Positions 33,884-42,609 are shown, counted from the first letter of the stretch. The stretch is 64,000 nucleotides of DNA from JBGQOG01 sp052113705 (GCF_052113705.1 NZ_JBGQOG010000008.1:124001-188000), one strand, 5' to 3'. The notes: generated by a model from the sequence alone, not told the origin. Numbers and translations are program-made.

Positions 33884-34267
33884 ATGAAAGTCATCAGCAC
33901 CGATACCGCCCCCGCCGCCATCGGCCCCTATTCGCAGGCCATCATCCATGGTGGCCTCTTGTTCGTCTCGGGACAGATCCCGATTGACCCGGCAACCGGC
34001 GCCTTCAATTCGGATGATGTGGTCGAGCAGACCAAGCAATGCCTGGCCAATATTGCCGCCATCGCCACCGCGGCGGGCACCGACATTTCGCGGACGATCA
34101 AAACCACGGTGCTCGTGCGCGACCTGTCAAAATTTGCCGATATCAACGCCGCCTACGGCGCTGCCTTCCGTGCGCCTTTCCCCGCGCGCGCGACCTTTGA
34201 GGTCTCGGCTTTGCCGAAGGATGCGCAGATCGAGATTGATGCGGTCATCGCGTTGTCGGACGACTGA
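33884..34267 (+). CDS. ridA: RidA family enamine/imine deaminase
   Basis: The 127-residue protein is a typical RidA: IGPYSQAI near the N-terminus, LFVSGQIPIDP, and the C-terminal ARATFEVSALPKDAQIEIDAVI with the conserved catalytic arginine. RidA hydrolyses reactive 2-aminoacrylate-type intermediates made by PLP enzymes. The start has AAAGGA 6 bases upstream. It follows the TetR gene after 178 bases and appears to be transcribed alone. Confidence 0.94.
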   Translation: MKVISTDTAPAAIGPYSQAIIHGGLLFVSGQIPIDPATGAFNSDDVVEQTKQCLANIAAIATAAGTDISRTIKTTVLVRDLSKFADINAAYGAAFRAPFPARATFEVSALPKDAQIEIDAVIALSDD

Positions 34268-34522
34268 TCGCAGCGGCGGCGGTCGGCAGCTTCGCCGCCC
34301 GTCGCCCACTGGCAAACCTCGCCAGAGCCCCTCTGGGCTGAGGCCCCTTCTCCCTCCGGCGGCCCTGCGCGCGGAGCGTTGTCGTTTGGGCTGTTCGCGG
34401 CGGCGTTGCGCAGCGGTCAAAACCTGCCGTGGCAGGGCATTTCCCGGTTTTCGATGTGACTTTGTTCTGTAGGCTCCGTATCAGCCCTGAATCGGGGGCA
34501 GATCACGGGGGAGGGCGAGCCT

Positions 34523-35536
34523 ATGAAGCGCAGCAAGGTTACACTGGGAGAGGTGGCGCGGGTTGCGGGAGTGTCCCGCGCGACGGTGTCGCTCGTTGTG
34601 CGCAAATCGCCTCTGGTTGCGAGTCATACCCGGGAGAAGGTCGAGCAGGTGATGGCCGATCTGGACTATGTCCGCGACATCGGGGCCGCGCGTTTGCGCA
34701 ACAATAGCAGCCAGACCATCGGTGTCATCGTGCCCAACCTCGTGAACTCCTTCTTCACCGAATTCCTTTCGGGTGCAGAGCGGGTGATGGGCGAAGATGA
34801 CCGCGTGGTGCTGATGGCCAACAGCCACGACGATCTGGCGCGGCAGGATGTGATCTTGCAACGGTTTCGCGGCCATGGCGTCGACGGGGTGATCTTGTGC
34901 CCCGCCGAGGGCACAGATCCCGGCCTTCTGACGCGCTTGCGCCAATGGGGCCTGCCGGTGGTGCAGTCCTTGCGCGAGGTTGGCCGCGACGTGACCGATT
35001 ATGCCGGGGCCGATTATATCGAGGGCGTGCGGATGGCCGTGCAGCATCTGGTTGCTGCCGGTCATCGCCGGATCGCCTTTTTGTCGGTGGCGGCCCTGAC
35101 CTCGGCGCGCGAAGAGCGGCTGCAGGGCTTTGCGCGCGCGCTGGATTTGACCGGTGCGGAGGACGCCGGGATCATCGAGGCCGAACTGACCTGGGAGGGG
35201 GCCGAGCTTTCGGCGGCCAAGGTCCTGGCGCTCAAGAGCAAACCGACGGCGGTTTTGTGCTTTAACGACATATTGGCGGCCGGTCTGATGCTGGGCCTGC
35301 GCCGCGCGGGCTATGAGCCGGGGCGTGACATTGCCGTGGTCGGGCTGGATGACCTGCCGCTGGCGCAGCTGACCTATCCGCCGTTGTCGAGCGTGGCGAT
35401 GGCACCCGAACGGATTGGCGCTGCTGCCGCGCGCCTTTTGGTGCGGCGGCTGTCCTGTGCCGATGCGGGGGTGGAGCGGTCTATTGAGGCGCCGCGGCTG
35501 GTGGTCCGCGAAAGCAGCTCGCGGGTGATCTGTTGA
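34523..35536 (+). CDS. LacI-family transcriptional regulator
   Basis: The 337-residue protein has the N-terminal helix-turn-helix VTLGEVARVAGVSRATVSLVVRK and hinge region, then a periplasmic-binding-like sugar domain with IGVIVPNLVNSFFTEFLSGAE, AVLCFNDILAAGLMLGLRRAG and VVGLDDLPLAQLTYPPLSS. It is transcribed toward the ABC/2-hydroxyacid dehydrogenase/kinase operon, and a central-CG palindrome lies just upstream of that operon. The 255 bases before the gene hold no recognisable gene. Confidence 0.92.
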   Translation: MKRSKVTLGEVARVAGVSRATVSLVVRKSPLVASHTREKVEQVMADLDYVRDIGAARLRNNSSQTIGVIVPNLVNSFFTEFLSGAERVMGEDDRVVLMANSHDDLARQDVILQRFRGHGVDGVILCPAEGTDPGLLTRLRQWGLPVVQSLREVGRDVTDYAGADYIEGVRMAVQHLVAAGHRRIAFLSVAALTSAREERLQGFARALDLTGAEDAGIIEAELTWEGAELSAAKVLALKSKPTAVLCFNDILAAGLMLGLRRAGYEPGRDIAVVGLDDLPLAQLTYPPLSSVAMAPERIGAAAARLLVRRLSCADAGVERSIEAPRLVVRESSSRVIC

Positions 35537-35570
35537 CTCTTTTGCGGTTCTCGTTTTAGATCGTTCTAAA
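35533..35570 (+). promoter_or_regulatory. promoter with LacI-type operator for the ABC/kdgK operon
   Basis: TTTAGATCGTTCTAAA (35555-35570) has perfect outer arms TTTAGA/TCTAAA and the central CG typical of LacI-family operators. A TTGACT at 35533 with 17-base spacing puts the minus-10 inside the palindrome, so binding would block transcription. It lies 35 bases before the first permease gene and right after the LacI gene. Confidence 0.65.
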
Positions 35571-35604
35571 TTAGAGGAATCGACACATCCGCAGGGGAGG
35601 GCAG

Positions 35605-36273
35605 ATGTATAGTTTCAGCTTTCAGCCGGTATTTGAGAATCTTGATCTGCTGGTCTACGGCGCCTGGCTGACCGTTCGTCTGTCGCTGATGGCGATGGCG
35701 ATGGGGCTGGTGGTCTCGGTTCTTGGTGCGGTCGCGAAAACGTCGGGCATCCGGCCGCTGCGCTGGCTGGTGGATGCCTATGTCGAGATCATCCGCAACA
35801 CGCCCTTTCTGGTGCAGATCTTCTTTATCTTCTTCGGGCTGCCGGCGGTGGGCATCGTGATGTCGCCCAACACCGCGGCGCTGGTGGCGCTGGTGGTGAA
35901 TGTCGGCGCCTATGGGACCGAGATCATCCGGGCGGGCATCGAATCCATCCCGCGCGGGCAGATCGAAGCGGGCCGCGCGCTGGCCCTCAATCCGGTGCAG
36001 ATTTTCCTTTATGTCATCATCAAACCGGCGCTGCGCAACATCTACCCCTCGCTCACCAGCCAGTTCATCTATCTCATGCTGACCTCCAGCGTGGTCTCGG
36101 TGATTTCGGCCAATGATCTGGCCTCGGCGGGCGCGGATCTGAACGCGCGCACCTTCGCCAGCTTTGAGATCTATCTGGTGCTGACGGTGATGTATTTCGT
36201 GCTGGCCTTCGGCTTTTCGATGATGTTCGCCGCGATCCGTCGCGCCTTCTTCACCTATCCTGCGAGCCGCTGA
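35605..36273 (+). CDS. polar amino-acid-type ABC transporter permease
   Basis: The 222-residue permease has the HisQ-like domain with EIIRNTPFLVQIFFIFFGLP and the EAA loop GTEIIRAGIESIPRGQIEAGRALAL. About five membrane helices are present. GGGGAGGG precedes the ATG. It pairs with the next permease, 1 base downstream, and with the binding protein and ATPase further on, so this importer is complete. Confidence 0.92.
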   Translation: MYSFSFQPVFENLDLLVYGAWLTVRLSLMAMAMGLVVSVLGAVAKTSGIRPLRWLVDAYVEIIRNTPFLVQIFFIFFGLPAVGIVMSPNTAALVALVVNVGAYGTEIIRAGIESIPRGQIEAGRALALNPVQIFLYVIIKPALRNIYPSLTSQFIYLMLTSSVVSVISANDLASAGADLNARTFASFEIYLVLTVMYFVLAFGFSMMFAAIRRAFFTYPASR

Positions 36274-36274
36274 C

Positions 36275-36931
36275 ATGATCCGTGAATTTTCCGCCACAGA
36301 CGTAATGTTCATCGCCATGGCCGTGCGCTGGACGCTGATCCTGTCGGTCATCGCCTTTGCCGGGGGTGCCCTTGGCGGGCTGGTGATCGCGCTGTCACGC
36401 ACCTCGGGCTCGGCGGGGCTGCGGCGCGCGGCGGCCGGGTTCATTCAGGTTTTTCAGGGCACACCGCTTCTGATGCAGCTGTTTCTGGTCTATTTCGGTC
36501 TCGCCGTCGTGGGCCTGCCGATCAACCCTCTTTTGGCGGCAGCCGTTGCGCTGACGCTGCACGCCAGCGCCTATCTGGGCGAGATCTGGCGCGGCGCGAT
36601 TGAGGCGGTTCCCTCTGGCCAGTCCGAGGCGGCGACGGCGCTCGCCCTCTCGTACAACAGCCGGATGCGCTATGTGGTGCTGCCGCAGGCGCTGCGGCTG
36701 GCCATCGCGCCGACGGTTGGTTTTCTGGTACAGCTGATCAAGGGCACCTCGCTTGCCTCGATCATCGGCTTTACCGAGCTGACCCGCGCCGGGCAGATCA
36801 TCAACAACGCGACCTTCAAGCCGTTCCTGGTCTTTGGAACCGTCGCCGCTCTCTATTTCATCGTCTGTTGGCCGCTGTCTTTGCTGGCCCGCTACATGGA
36901 AGCCCGCATGCGCCGCGCCATCACGCGCTGA
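36275..36931 (+). CDS. polar amino-acid-type ABC transporter permease
   Basis: The 218-residue partner permease has GFIQVFQGTPLLMQLFLVYFGL and the EAA loop LGEIWRGAIEAVPSGQSEAATALAL. It starts 1 base after the first permease gene. The binding-protein gene follows after 21 bases with a strong GGAGGAGG site. Confidence 0.92.
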   Translation: MIREFSATDVMFIAMAVRWTLILSVIAFAGGALGGLVIALSRTSGSAGLRRAAAGFIQVFQGTPLLMQLFLVYFGLAVVGLPINPLLAAAVALTLHASAYLGEIWRGAIEAVPSGQSEAATALALSYNSRMRYVVLPQALRLAIAPTVGFLVQLIKGTSLASIIGFTELTRAGQIINNATFKPFLVFGTVAALYFIVCWPLSLLARYMEARMRRAITR

Positions 36932-36952
36932 AATTTCAAGGAGGAGGAAACC

Positions 36953-37750
36953 ATGAAACTGAACCGCCGTTTGTTCACCACCCTGGCCGCCAGTGCGCTG
37001 GCTTTGGGCTTTGCCGGGCCGTCGCTTGCCGCCGATCTGGCCGCCATCGAAAAGGCGGGCACCGTCAAGATCGGCATGCTGGTCGATTTTCCGCCCTTCG
37101 GCATTCAGGACACCGCGGGCAACCCCGACGGCTATGACGCCGATGTCGCCAAGGCGCTGGCCGCCTATCTGGGGGTCACGCCGGAAATCGTGCCGGTGAC
37201 CGGCCCGAACCGCATTCCCTATCTGCTGTCGGGGCAGGTTGATGTGCTGGTCGCCTCGCTGGGGATCACTGCAGAGCGTGCCGAAAAGGTCAATTTCTCG
37301 CATCCCTATGCCGGGATCAGCATCGCGGTTTACGGCGCCAGCGGGTCGGATGTGACGGATGCCGCCGGGCTGGCGGGCCAGTCGGTCGCCGTTGCCCGCG
37401 CCTCGACGCAGGATACCGGCGTGACGAAAGTGGCGCCCGAGGGCACCGACATTCGCCGTTTTGACGATGACGCCAGCGCCGTGCAGGCGCTGATGTCGGG
37501 GCAGGTGCAGATGATCGGCCTCTCCAACGTGGTCTTCTCGCAAATCTCCGGCATGGCGGGCGACCGTTTCAACAAGAAATTCGACCTCTCCAGCCAGGTG
37601 CAGGGCATCGCAGTGGCGCCGGGCTCGGATCCTTTGCTCGAAAAGATCAACGCCTTTGTGGATCAGGCCAAGACCGATGGCACGCTCGACACCATCCACC
37701 AGAAATGGCTGGCTGAGCCGCTGCCCGATTTCGTCAAAAACGCCAAGTAA
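36953..37750 (+). CDS. ABC transporter substrate-binding protein, family 3
   Basis: The 265-residue protein has a signal peptide of about 28 residues ending ALGFAGPSLAAD. The family 3 fold follows, with VKIGMLVDFPPFGIQDTAGN, DGYDADVAKALAAYLG, and the segment DVLVASLGITAERAEKVNFSHPY. The family mostly binds amino acids, but the sugar-acid enzymes and LacI regulator in the same operon suggest an amino-sugar acid or a hydroxy or keto acid. The ribosome site AAGGAGGAGG is the strongest in the operon. Confidence 0.9.
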   Translation: MKLNRRLFTTLAASALALGFAGPSLAADLAAIEKAGTVKIGMLVDFPPFGIQDTAGNPDGYDADVAKALAAYLGVTPEIVPVTGPNRIPYLLSGQVDVLVASLGITAERAEKVNFSHPYAGISIAVYGASGSDVTDAAGLAGQSVAVARASTQDTGVTKVAPEGTDIRRFDDDASAVQALMSGQVQMIGLSNVVFSQISGMAGDRFNKKFDLSSQVQGIAVAPGSDPLLEKINAFVDQAKTDGTLDTIHQKWLAEPLPDFVKNAK

Positions 37751-37760
37751 GACCTGCGCC

Positions 37761-37782
37761 GCCCGGCCGGCTGCGGCCGGGC
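37761..37782 (+). terminator. intercistronic hairpin after the binding-protein gene
   Basis: GCCCGGCCG and CGGCCGGGC form a perfect 9-bp stem with a GCTG loop in the 54-base gap before the ATPase gene. No T run follows, so it more likely stabilises the binding-protein message than ends transcription. Confidence 0.5.
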
Positions 37783-37804
37783 GCCACCTTCAGGGAAACG
37801 GATC

Positions 37805-38539
37805 ATGACCGAACACGCTATTCTCATGCGCAACGTCAACAAGTTTTACGGGGCGTTCCACGCGCTGGTGGACATTGATCTTACCGTCGCGCGCGGCGAA
37901 CGGATCGTGATCTGCGGGCCGTCGGGCTCGGGGAAATCCACGTTGATCCGCACGATCAACCAGCTCGAGTCGATCAAATCCGGCACCATCACGGTGGACG
38001 GCATTGAACTGACCGCTGGCGGCGACAACGTTGGCAAGGTGCGGCAGGATGTGGGGATGGTGTTTCAGTCCTTCAACCTTTTCCCGCATATGACGGTGCT
38101 CGAGAATTGTGTGCTGGCGCCGATGAAATCCCGCAAAATTCCGCGCGCCGAGGCCGAGGCCACCGCGCGCCACTACCTTGAGCGGGTGAAGATCCCCGAG
38201 CAGGCCGACAAATACCCCGCGCAGCTCTCGGGCGGCCAGCAACAGCGCGTCGCCATCGCGCGGGCGCTGTGCATGAAGCCGCGGATCATGCTGTTTGACG
38301 AGCCGACCTCGGCGCTGGATCCGGAGATGGTGAAAGAGGTGCTCGACACGATGATCGACCTCGCGCGCGAGGGGATGACCATGCTCTGCGTCACGCATGA
38401 GATGGAATTTGCCCGTGCGGTGGCCGACCGGGTGATCTTTATGGATAAGGGCGTGATCGTTGAGGAAAACGCCCCGGAGGCCTTCTTCAACAATCCGCAG
38501 AATGAACGGCTGAAGAACTTCCTGGGGCAGATCGCATGA
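37805..38539 (+). CDS. ABC transporter ATP-binding protein (polar amino-acid type)
   Basis: The 244-residue ATPase has Walker A GPSGSGKST (residues about 38-46), the Q-loop MVFQSFNLFPHMTVLEN, the signature LSGGQQQRVAIARAL, Walker B IMLFDEPTSALDPE and the H-loop CVTHEM. This is the GlnQ/HisP type that energises the two preceding permeases. Its stop overlaps the start of the next enzyme gene by 4 bases, which ties transport to metabolism. Confidence 0.94.
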   Translation: MTEHAILMRNVNKFYGAFHALVDIDLTVARGERIVICGPSGSGKSTLIRTINQLESIKSGTITVDGIELTAGGDNVGKVRQDVGMVFQSFNLFPHMTVLENCVLAPMKSRKIPRAEAEATARHYLERVKIPEQADKYPAQLSGGQQQRVAIARALCMKPRIMLFDEPTSALDPEMVKEVLDTMIDLAREGMTMLCVTHEMEFARAVADRVIFMDKGVIVEENAPEAFFNNPQNERLKNFLGQIA

Positions 38540-39456
38540 GCCTGCCGCGTCTTTTGGCGCTGGCCGAGCTGAAGCCGCAGGACATGGCCGATGAACTGCA
38601 GGCGCGCTATGAGGTGGTGCGTGAAATCGGCCTGGCCGCGGATGTTGAAGTGGTGCTGACGGCGGGCAATGTCGGCCTTTCGGGGGCGCAGATGGCGCAA
38701 CTCCCGGGGTTGCGGCTGATCGCGGTCAATGGTGTCGGCGTGGATGCGGTGGATCTGGCCGAGGCCCGGCGGCGCGGCATTGCGGTGACCACCACCCCGG
38801 ATGTGCTGTCGCTGGCGGTGGCGGAACTGGCGCTTGGTCTTGCGTTGGCCACGGGCCGCAAGATTGCCGAGGGCGACCGTTTCGTGCGCGCGGGCCATTG
38901 GGCGGCCAAGGGCAAGCTGGCACTTGGCAGCTCCGTCTTGGCGCGGCGGGCGGGGATCCTTGGTTATGGCCGGATTGGCCGCAAGCTCGCCGATCTCTTG
39001 CGTGGGATGGGGATGCAGGTGCTCTACACCGCGCGCCGCGAGGTGCCGGGCGCGCTCGATGGTTATCGCGCCGATGCCCGGGCACTGGCGCGCGATTGCG
39101 ATTTGCTGTTCGTCACCGTGGCCGGAGGCGCGGAAACGCGCGGGCTGGTTGATGCCGATGTGCTGGCCGCCCTTGGCCCCGCAGGGATTTTGGTGAATGT
39201 CGCGCGGGGGCCGGTGGTTGATGCCGAAGCGCTGGCACAGGCCTTGCAGGCGGGCAGTATTGCCGGGGCGGGTCTTGATGTGTTCGACGATGAGCCACAG
39301 GTGCCGCAATCTTTGATGCAGGCCCCCGGCTGCGTGCTGACCCCGCATATCGGCTCGGCCACAACAGATGCCCGGCGCGCGATGGCGCAGCAGGTGCTCG
39401 ACAATATTGCGGCGCATTTTGCGGGCCGCCCTTTGCTCACCCCTTACGAGGTTTGA
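38536..39456 (+). CDS. D-isomer-specific 2-hydroxyacid dehydrogenase
   Basis: The 306-residue NAD(P)-dependent enzyme has the Rossmann motif GILGYGRIGRKLADLL, the catalytic arginine in NVARGPVVDAEAL, a glutamate in DVFDDEPQVP and the histidine in LTPHIGSAT. It reduces 2-keto acids such as glyoxylate, hydroxypyruvate or 2-ketogluconate, or works in reverse. The start overlaps the ATPase stop. Its place between an importer and a KDG-type kinase suggests oxidation or reduction of a sugar acid. Confidence 0.9.
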   Translation: MSLPRLLALAELKPQDMADELQARYEVVREIGLAADVEVVLTAGNVGLSGAQMAQLPGLRLIAVNGVGVDAVDLAEARRRGIAVTTTPDVLSLAVAELALGLALATGRKIAEGDRFVRAGHWAAKGKLALGSSVLARRAGILGYGRIGRKLADLLRGMGMQVLYTARREVPGALDGYRADARALARDCDLLFVTVAGGAETRGLVDADVLAALGPAGILVNVARGPVVDAEALAQALQAGSIAGAGLDVFDDEPQVPQSLMQAPGCVLTPHIGSATTDARRAMAQQVLDNIAAHFAGRPLLTPYEV

Positions 39457-39457
39457 C

Positions 39458-40381
39458 ATGCGATACCTGTCCATCGGCGAGCCGCTGGCCGAATTCACCG
39501 CGCAGCGCGAGACGCCCTCGCGGTTTGACCGCCGGGCGGGGGGCGATACGCTGAACACCGCGATCTATCTCGCGCGGCTCTCCGGGGCGGGGCAGGTGGG
39601 CTATCTTTCCTGTCTCGGCGATGATCCGCAAAGCCAGTGGCTGCGCGAGGCCATCGCCGAGGAGGGCATCGACACCGCGGCGCTGGCAGAGCGCAAGGGC
39701 GGGCGTCCCGGCCTCAGTTTCATCTCGACAGACGCGCAGGGCGAGCGCAGTTTTACCTATTGGCGCGATCAGGCACCGTTCCGGCAGCATTTCGACGATC
39801 CGGCGGCGCTCGGGGCGTTGGAGCGGGCCGACTGTCTGATCTTGTCAGCGGTGACGCTGGCCGTGCTGCACCCGACCGGGCGTGAGAACCTGCTCGGGGC
39901 GCTGGAACGGCGGCGGGCGCAGGGGGCGCAGGTGGCTTTTGACACGAATTACCGGCCGGTTCTGTGGCCCGATGCCGCGGCGGCGCGGGATGTCATGGAC
40001 CGGATGGCTGCGATCGCCACCATGATCCTGCCGTCACTCGACGATCTTGCGGCCTGCTATGGCACGACATCGCCGCAAGCGGCGCTGGAGCGGCTGATGG
40101 CCGTTAGCACTGCCGAGATCGTGCTGACCACCGGGGGTGGTGATGTGCTGCACCGGGCCGCCGGAAGCGCTCAGGGCGAGCGTTACAAGCTTCCGCCCGC
40201 CGTGGCCGCGCATGACACGACCGGCGCGGGGGACAGCTTCAACGCGGGTTGGTTGGTGGCGCGCGCGCGCGGTCTTTCGGTTGCCGAGAGCATTACCGCC
40301 GCCGCCCGCTTGGCCACGGTTGTTGTCTGCCACCCGGGGGCCATCATCCCGCAAGATGCGATGCCTGTGTTGTTCGCGTAA
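39458..40381 (+). CDS. kdgK: PfkB-family sugar kinase, 2-keto-3-deoxygluconate-kinase-like
   Basis: The 307-residue kinase has the N-terminal GGDTLNTAIYLARL signature and the C-terminal PfkB signature DTTGAGDSFNAGW with the catalytic Asp. The opening YLSIGEPLAEF matches KdgK-type enzymes, which phosphorylate 2-keto-3-deoxygluconate for cleavage to pyruvate and glyceraldehyde 3-phosphate. It starts one base after the dehydrogenase stop and ends the operon. A KDPG aldolase is not nearby. Confidence 0.87.
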   Translation: MRYLSIGEPLAEFTAQRETPSRFDRRAGGDTLNTAIYLARLSGAGQVGYLSCLGDDPQSQWLREAIAEEGIDTAALAERKGGRPGLSFISTDAQGERSFTYWRDQAPFRQHFDDPAALGALERADCLILSAVTLAVLHPTGRENLLGALERRRAQGAQVAFDTNYRPVLWPDAAAARDVMDRMAAIATMILPSLDDLAACYGTTSPQAALERLMAVSTAEIVLTTGGGDVLHRAAGSAQGERYKLPPAVAAHDTTGAGDSFNAGWLVARARGLSVAESITAAARLATVVVCHPGAIIPQDAMPVLFA

Positions 40382-40639
40382 AGCACCCGGCCTCAAACAC
40401 CGGCAGCAGCCGACGCAGAGCCCCCGCATCTTGCCGTGGACCGCTTTGCGCGGCCGGGTGTGGCGCTCCTTGGTCCTGGACGGGGCATTGAGCGCGGGAT
40501 AATTAAGAAGTCCCCCCGAGCCCGTCCGTCCGAGCGCAATGCCGCCTGCTGCCGATCTCTTGGTCGTCGTTCTGTTGCGAACTGATGGGTGAGACGGACA
40601 TGAACCTCGACCTTATGCCGCGGACCGACACGCAGTTCT

Positions 40640-41018
40640 TCGGGACACCGTCCTGCGCTGTGCAGCTGAAATGCATCCAGCGGCTGATGCGCTTTGACAC
40701 GATATGTGAGGCAAACGGGATTGAGCACCGGCTGCCCAAACCCAACCCTCCCCGGACCAACGGGCCGGTCGAACGGATGACCGCAGGATCAAGGAGGCCA
40801 CTGTAAAACGCTTGCACGACGACCGCCATGATCAGCTGCGAAGGCATCTCTCGGACTTCATGGCAGCGTACAACATGGCAGCACAGGACTTCGCGCGTCG
40901 GCTCAAGACCTTCAACGGGCTCACACCATAAGAATACATCGGCAAGATCAGAACATCAGAGCCAGACAGATCCATCCTGAACCCGATCCAGCAGATGCCG
41001 GGCCCGAACAGGCCTGAG
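40640..41018 (+). pseudogene. IS481-type transposase remnant
   Basis: Conceptual translation gives the C-terminal part of an IS481-family DDE transposase: FDTICEANGIEHRLPKPN, TNGPVERM, then, after a one-base deletion near 40780, IKEATVKRLHDD and the tail LRRHLSDFMAAYN, FARRLKTFNGLTP and QMPGPN. An in-frame TAA replaces the expected Tyr codon after LTP, and a small insertion splits YN from FARR. The N-terminal part and catalytic Asp residues are missing, so it is inactive. The rest of the 40382-41088 gap holds no recognisable gene. Confidence 0.8.
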
Positions 41019-41088
41019 CGGTCCCGGCTTCCCGCTTGCCGTCAGCCCTCAGTGAACATACCAGATCGAGAGATCTGTGGGATGCGTG

Positions 41089-42237
41089 TCACCCGCCGGA
41101 TTTCTCTTCCAGGCGCCGCTCGTCTGTGTCTGCCGTCTGCAGGCGTAGCCAGTACCGCGTATGCCGCCGCTCGCCCGTTCGGTGCAGCGCGCCCATCTCG
41201 ACCAAGTTCTGCAGATCCCGGGTCGTGGTCGCGCGCGACGTGCCGGTCATGGCGATGTAATTCTCGGCGCTGAGACCGCCTTTGAACCCGTCCGGGCCCT
41301 CGCGAAACATGCGCTCGATCACCTTTGCCTGCCGGTCGTTCAGCAGGTCACGGAACTGGTCGTAGAATTTCGCCTTGCCGATAAAAAAGGCGACCCGTGT
41401 CAACGTCACCTGTTGCGCCGCGAGGACAGTCTCGGCGAACCAGAGCAGCCAGCCGGTGACATCCAGTGTCTTCTGGTGGGTCTCGAGCTGGTCGTAGTAG
41501 CCTTTCCGATGCCGCTCGATCGTGTAGGCCAGCGCGATCAGGCTCGGCTGCCCGATGTTTTGGGCAAGCGACTTTTCGGCAAGGGCGCGCCCGAGGCGGC
41601 CATTGCCGTCCTCGAAAGGGTGGATGCTCTCGAACCAGAGATGCCCAAGCGCCGCGCGTGTCAGGGCGGGCAATGGCGCTGGCCCGTCTGGTGCCGTGCG
41701 GTTGAACCAGTCGACGAACGCGTCCATCTCGCGCCGGACCTGCGCCGAGGGCGGGGCTTCGAAATGCACCGTCGGCCGGTCGATGCGACCAGAGACGATC
41801 TGCATCGCGTCATCATGCCGACGATAGGCACCAATGGACTCAAGGCCGCGGTCGTGAGACAGGAGCATCCTGTGCCAGCGACACAGGGTGTCATGGGTCA
41901 ATGGTGCGGCACAGGTCGAATAGACGTCGACCATCATCTCGGCGACGCCCTGCTCGCGCGGCCTTGACGGCGCGCCGTCAGCGGTCAAGCCGAACTGACG
42001 CCGCAGCGAGGATTGCACACTGGCCCTGTCCAGCACCTCGCCTTCGATTGCGCTGGTGCGCATCGCTTCTTCACCCAGCAATTCGATGCGCAAACGGTCG
42101 CGCTCTGTGCTGGTCACGTGGCGGACGGCTCCCAAAATCTCTCCGGATGACAGCAGGAACCGCCGCTCGAGAGGTTCGGCGGCGGAGCTGTCAAAGCGGA
42201 AATTCGGCCAGTCGGGTTGCGTCCAATTCCAGAGCAT
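41089..42237 (-). CDS. Fic-domain protein with N-terminal inhibitory helix (class II)
   Basis: The 382-residue protein has a DUF4172-like N-terminus, the inhibitory motif TSAIEG (residues 61-66; pattern S/T-x-x-x-E-G/N), and the Fic motif HPFEDGNGRLGR at 206-217 with the catalytic histidine. A winged-helix-like tail ends in LVEMGALHRTGERRHTRYWL. Fic enzymes transfer AMP or other nucleotides to proteins; the N-terminal glutamate holds the enzyme in check, so no separate antitoxin is required. It lies beside a dead transposase, which suggests acquisition. A 9-bp inverted repeat sits in front of it. Confidence 0.92.
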   Translation of the reverse strand: MLWNWTQPDWPNFRFDSSAAEPLERRFLLSSGEILGAVRHVTSTERDRLRIELLGEEAMRTSAIEGEVLDRASVQSSLRRQFGLTADGAPSRPREQGVAEMMVDVYSTCAAPLTHDTLCRWHRMLLSHDRGLESIGAYRRHDDAMQIVSGRIDRPTVHFEAPPSAQVRREMDAFVDWFNRTAPDGPAPLPALTRAALGHLWFESIHPFEDGNGRLGRALAEKSLAQNIGQPSLIALAYTIERHRKGYYDQLETHQKTLDVTGWLLWFAETVLAAQQVTLTRVAFFIGKAKFYDQFRDLLNDRQAKVIERMFREGPDGFKGGLSAENYIAMTGTSRATTTRDLQNLVEMGALHRTGERRHTRYWLRLQTADTDERRLEEKSGG

Positions 42238-42257
42238 GAGCGATAGAGTCCTTTTCT

Positions 42258-42289
42258 ATAACTCATATTGGGACAAAATCATGAGTTAT
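42258..42289 (-). promoter_or_regulatory. inverted repeat in the fic promoter
   Basis: ATAACTCAT (42258-42266) and ATGAGTTAT (42281-42289) are perfect 9-bp arms separated by 14 bases, 21 bases upstream of the fic start in an AT-rich stretch. The Fic protein has a C-terminal winged-helix-like region, so self-binding is possible. Confidence 0.5.
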
Positions 42290-42436
42290 GGAAGATCATT
42301 CTATGCATCATGCACGCGCGCGCCCTCGGGCGCGCCATGAACCAGACAGGCCATTGTGCCAGATCCAGCCCGGTGATGCGACCATCTTCGATGGATATTT
42401 CTTCAGTCCGGTGACGTTACTCAACATCACCTATGC

Positions 42437-42580
42437 ACATCGCGATGCCGTCGGAAGCCGGTATCCACCCCATCCGTTCCGGCGGGAAATACGCAATCCC
42501 ATGCGCGGGAGAGGCGGCCGCAGGCATTTTGTACCGGATGGGGTGGTCACCTGCATCGGAGGGTACCGACGCGGCCATCT
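42437..42580. repeat. REP-like inverted pair between fic and the SDR gene
   Basis: CCACCCCATCCG (42465-42476) and its exact complement (42535-42546) face each other 58 bases apart, and the flanks also show partial inverted similarity over about 35 bases (GCCGTCGGAAGCCGG against GCATCGGAGGGTACC). The shape resembles repetitive extragenic palindromes. The rest of the 42290-42609 gap contains no gene that could be supported. Confidence 0.45.
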
Positions 42581-42609
42581 CCGGCGCCGATACCAAAGCC
42601 GCGGTGGCG

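Noticed and set aside
40384..40460. Inverted repeat CACCCGGCC/GGCCGGGTG as a terminator or insertion-sequence end
   Set aside because: The 59-base loop is too long for a terminator and no matching repeat was found on the other side of the transposase remnant.
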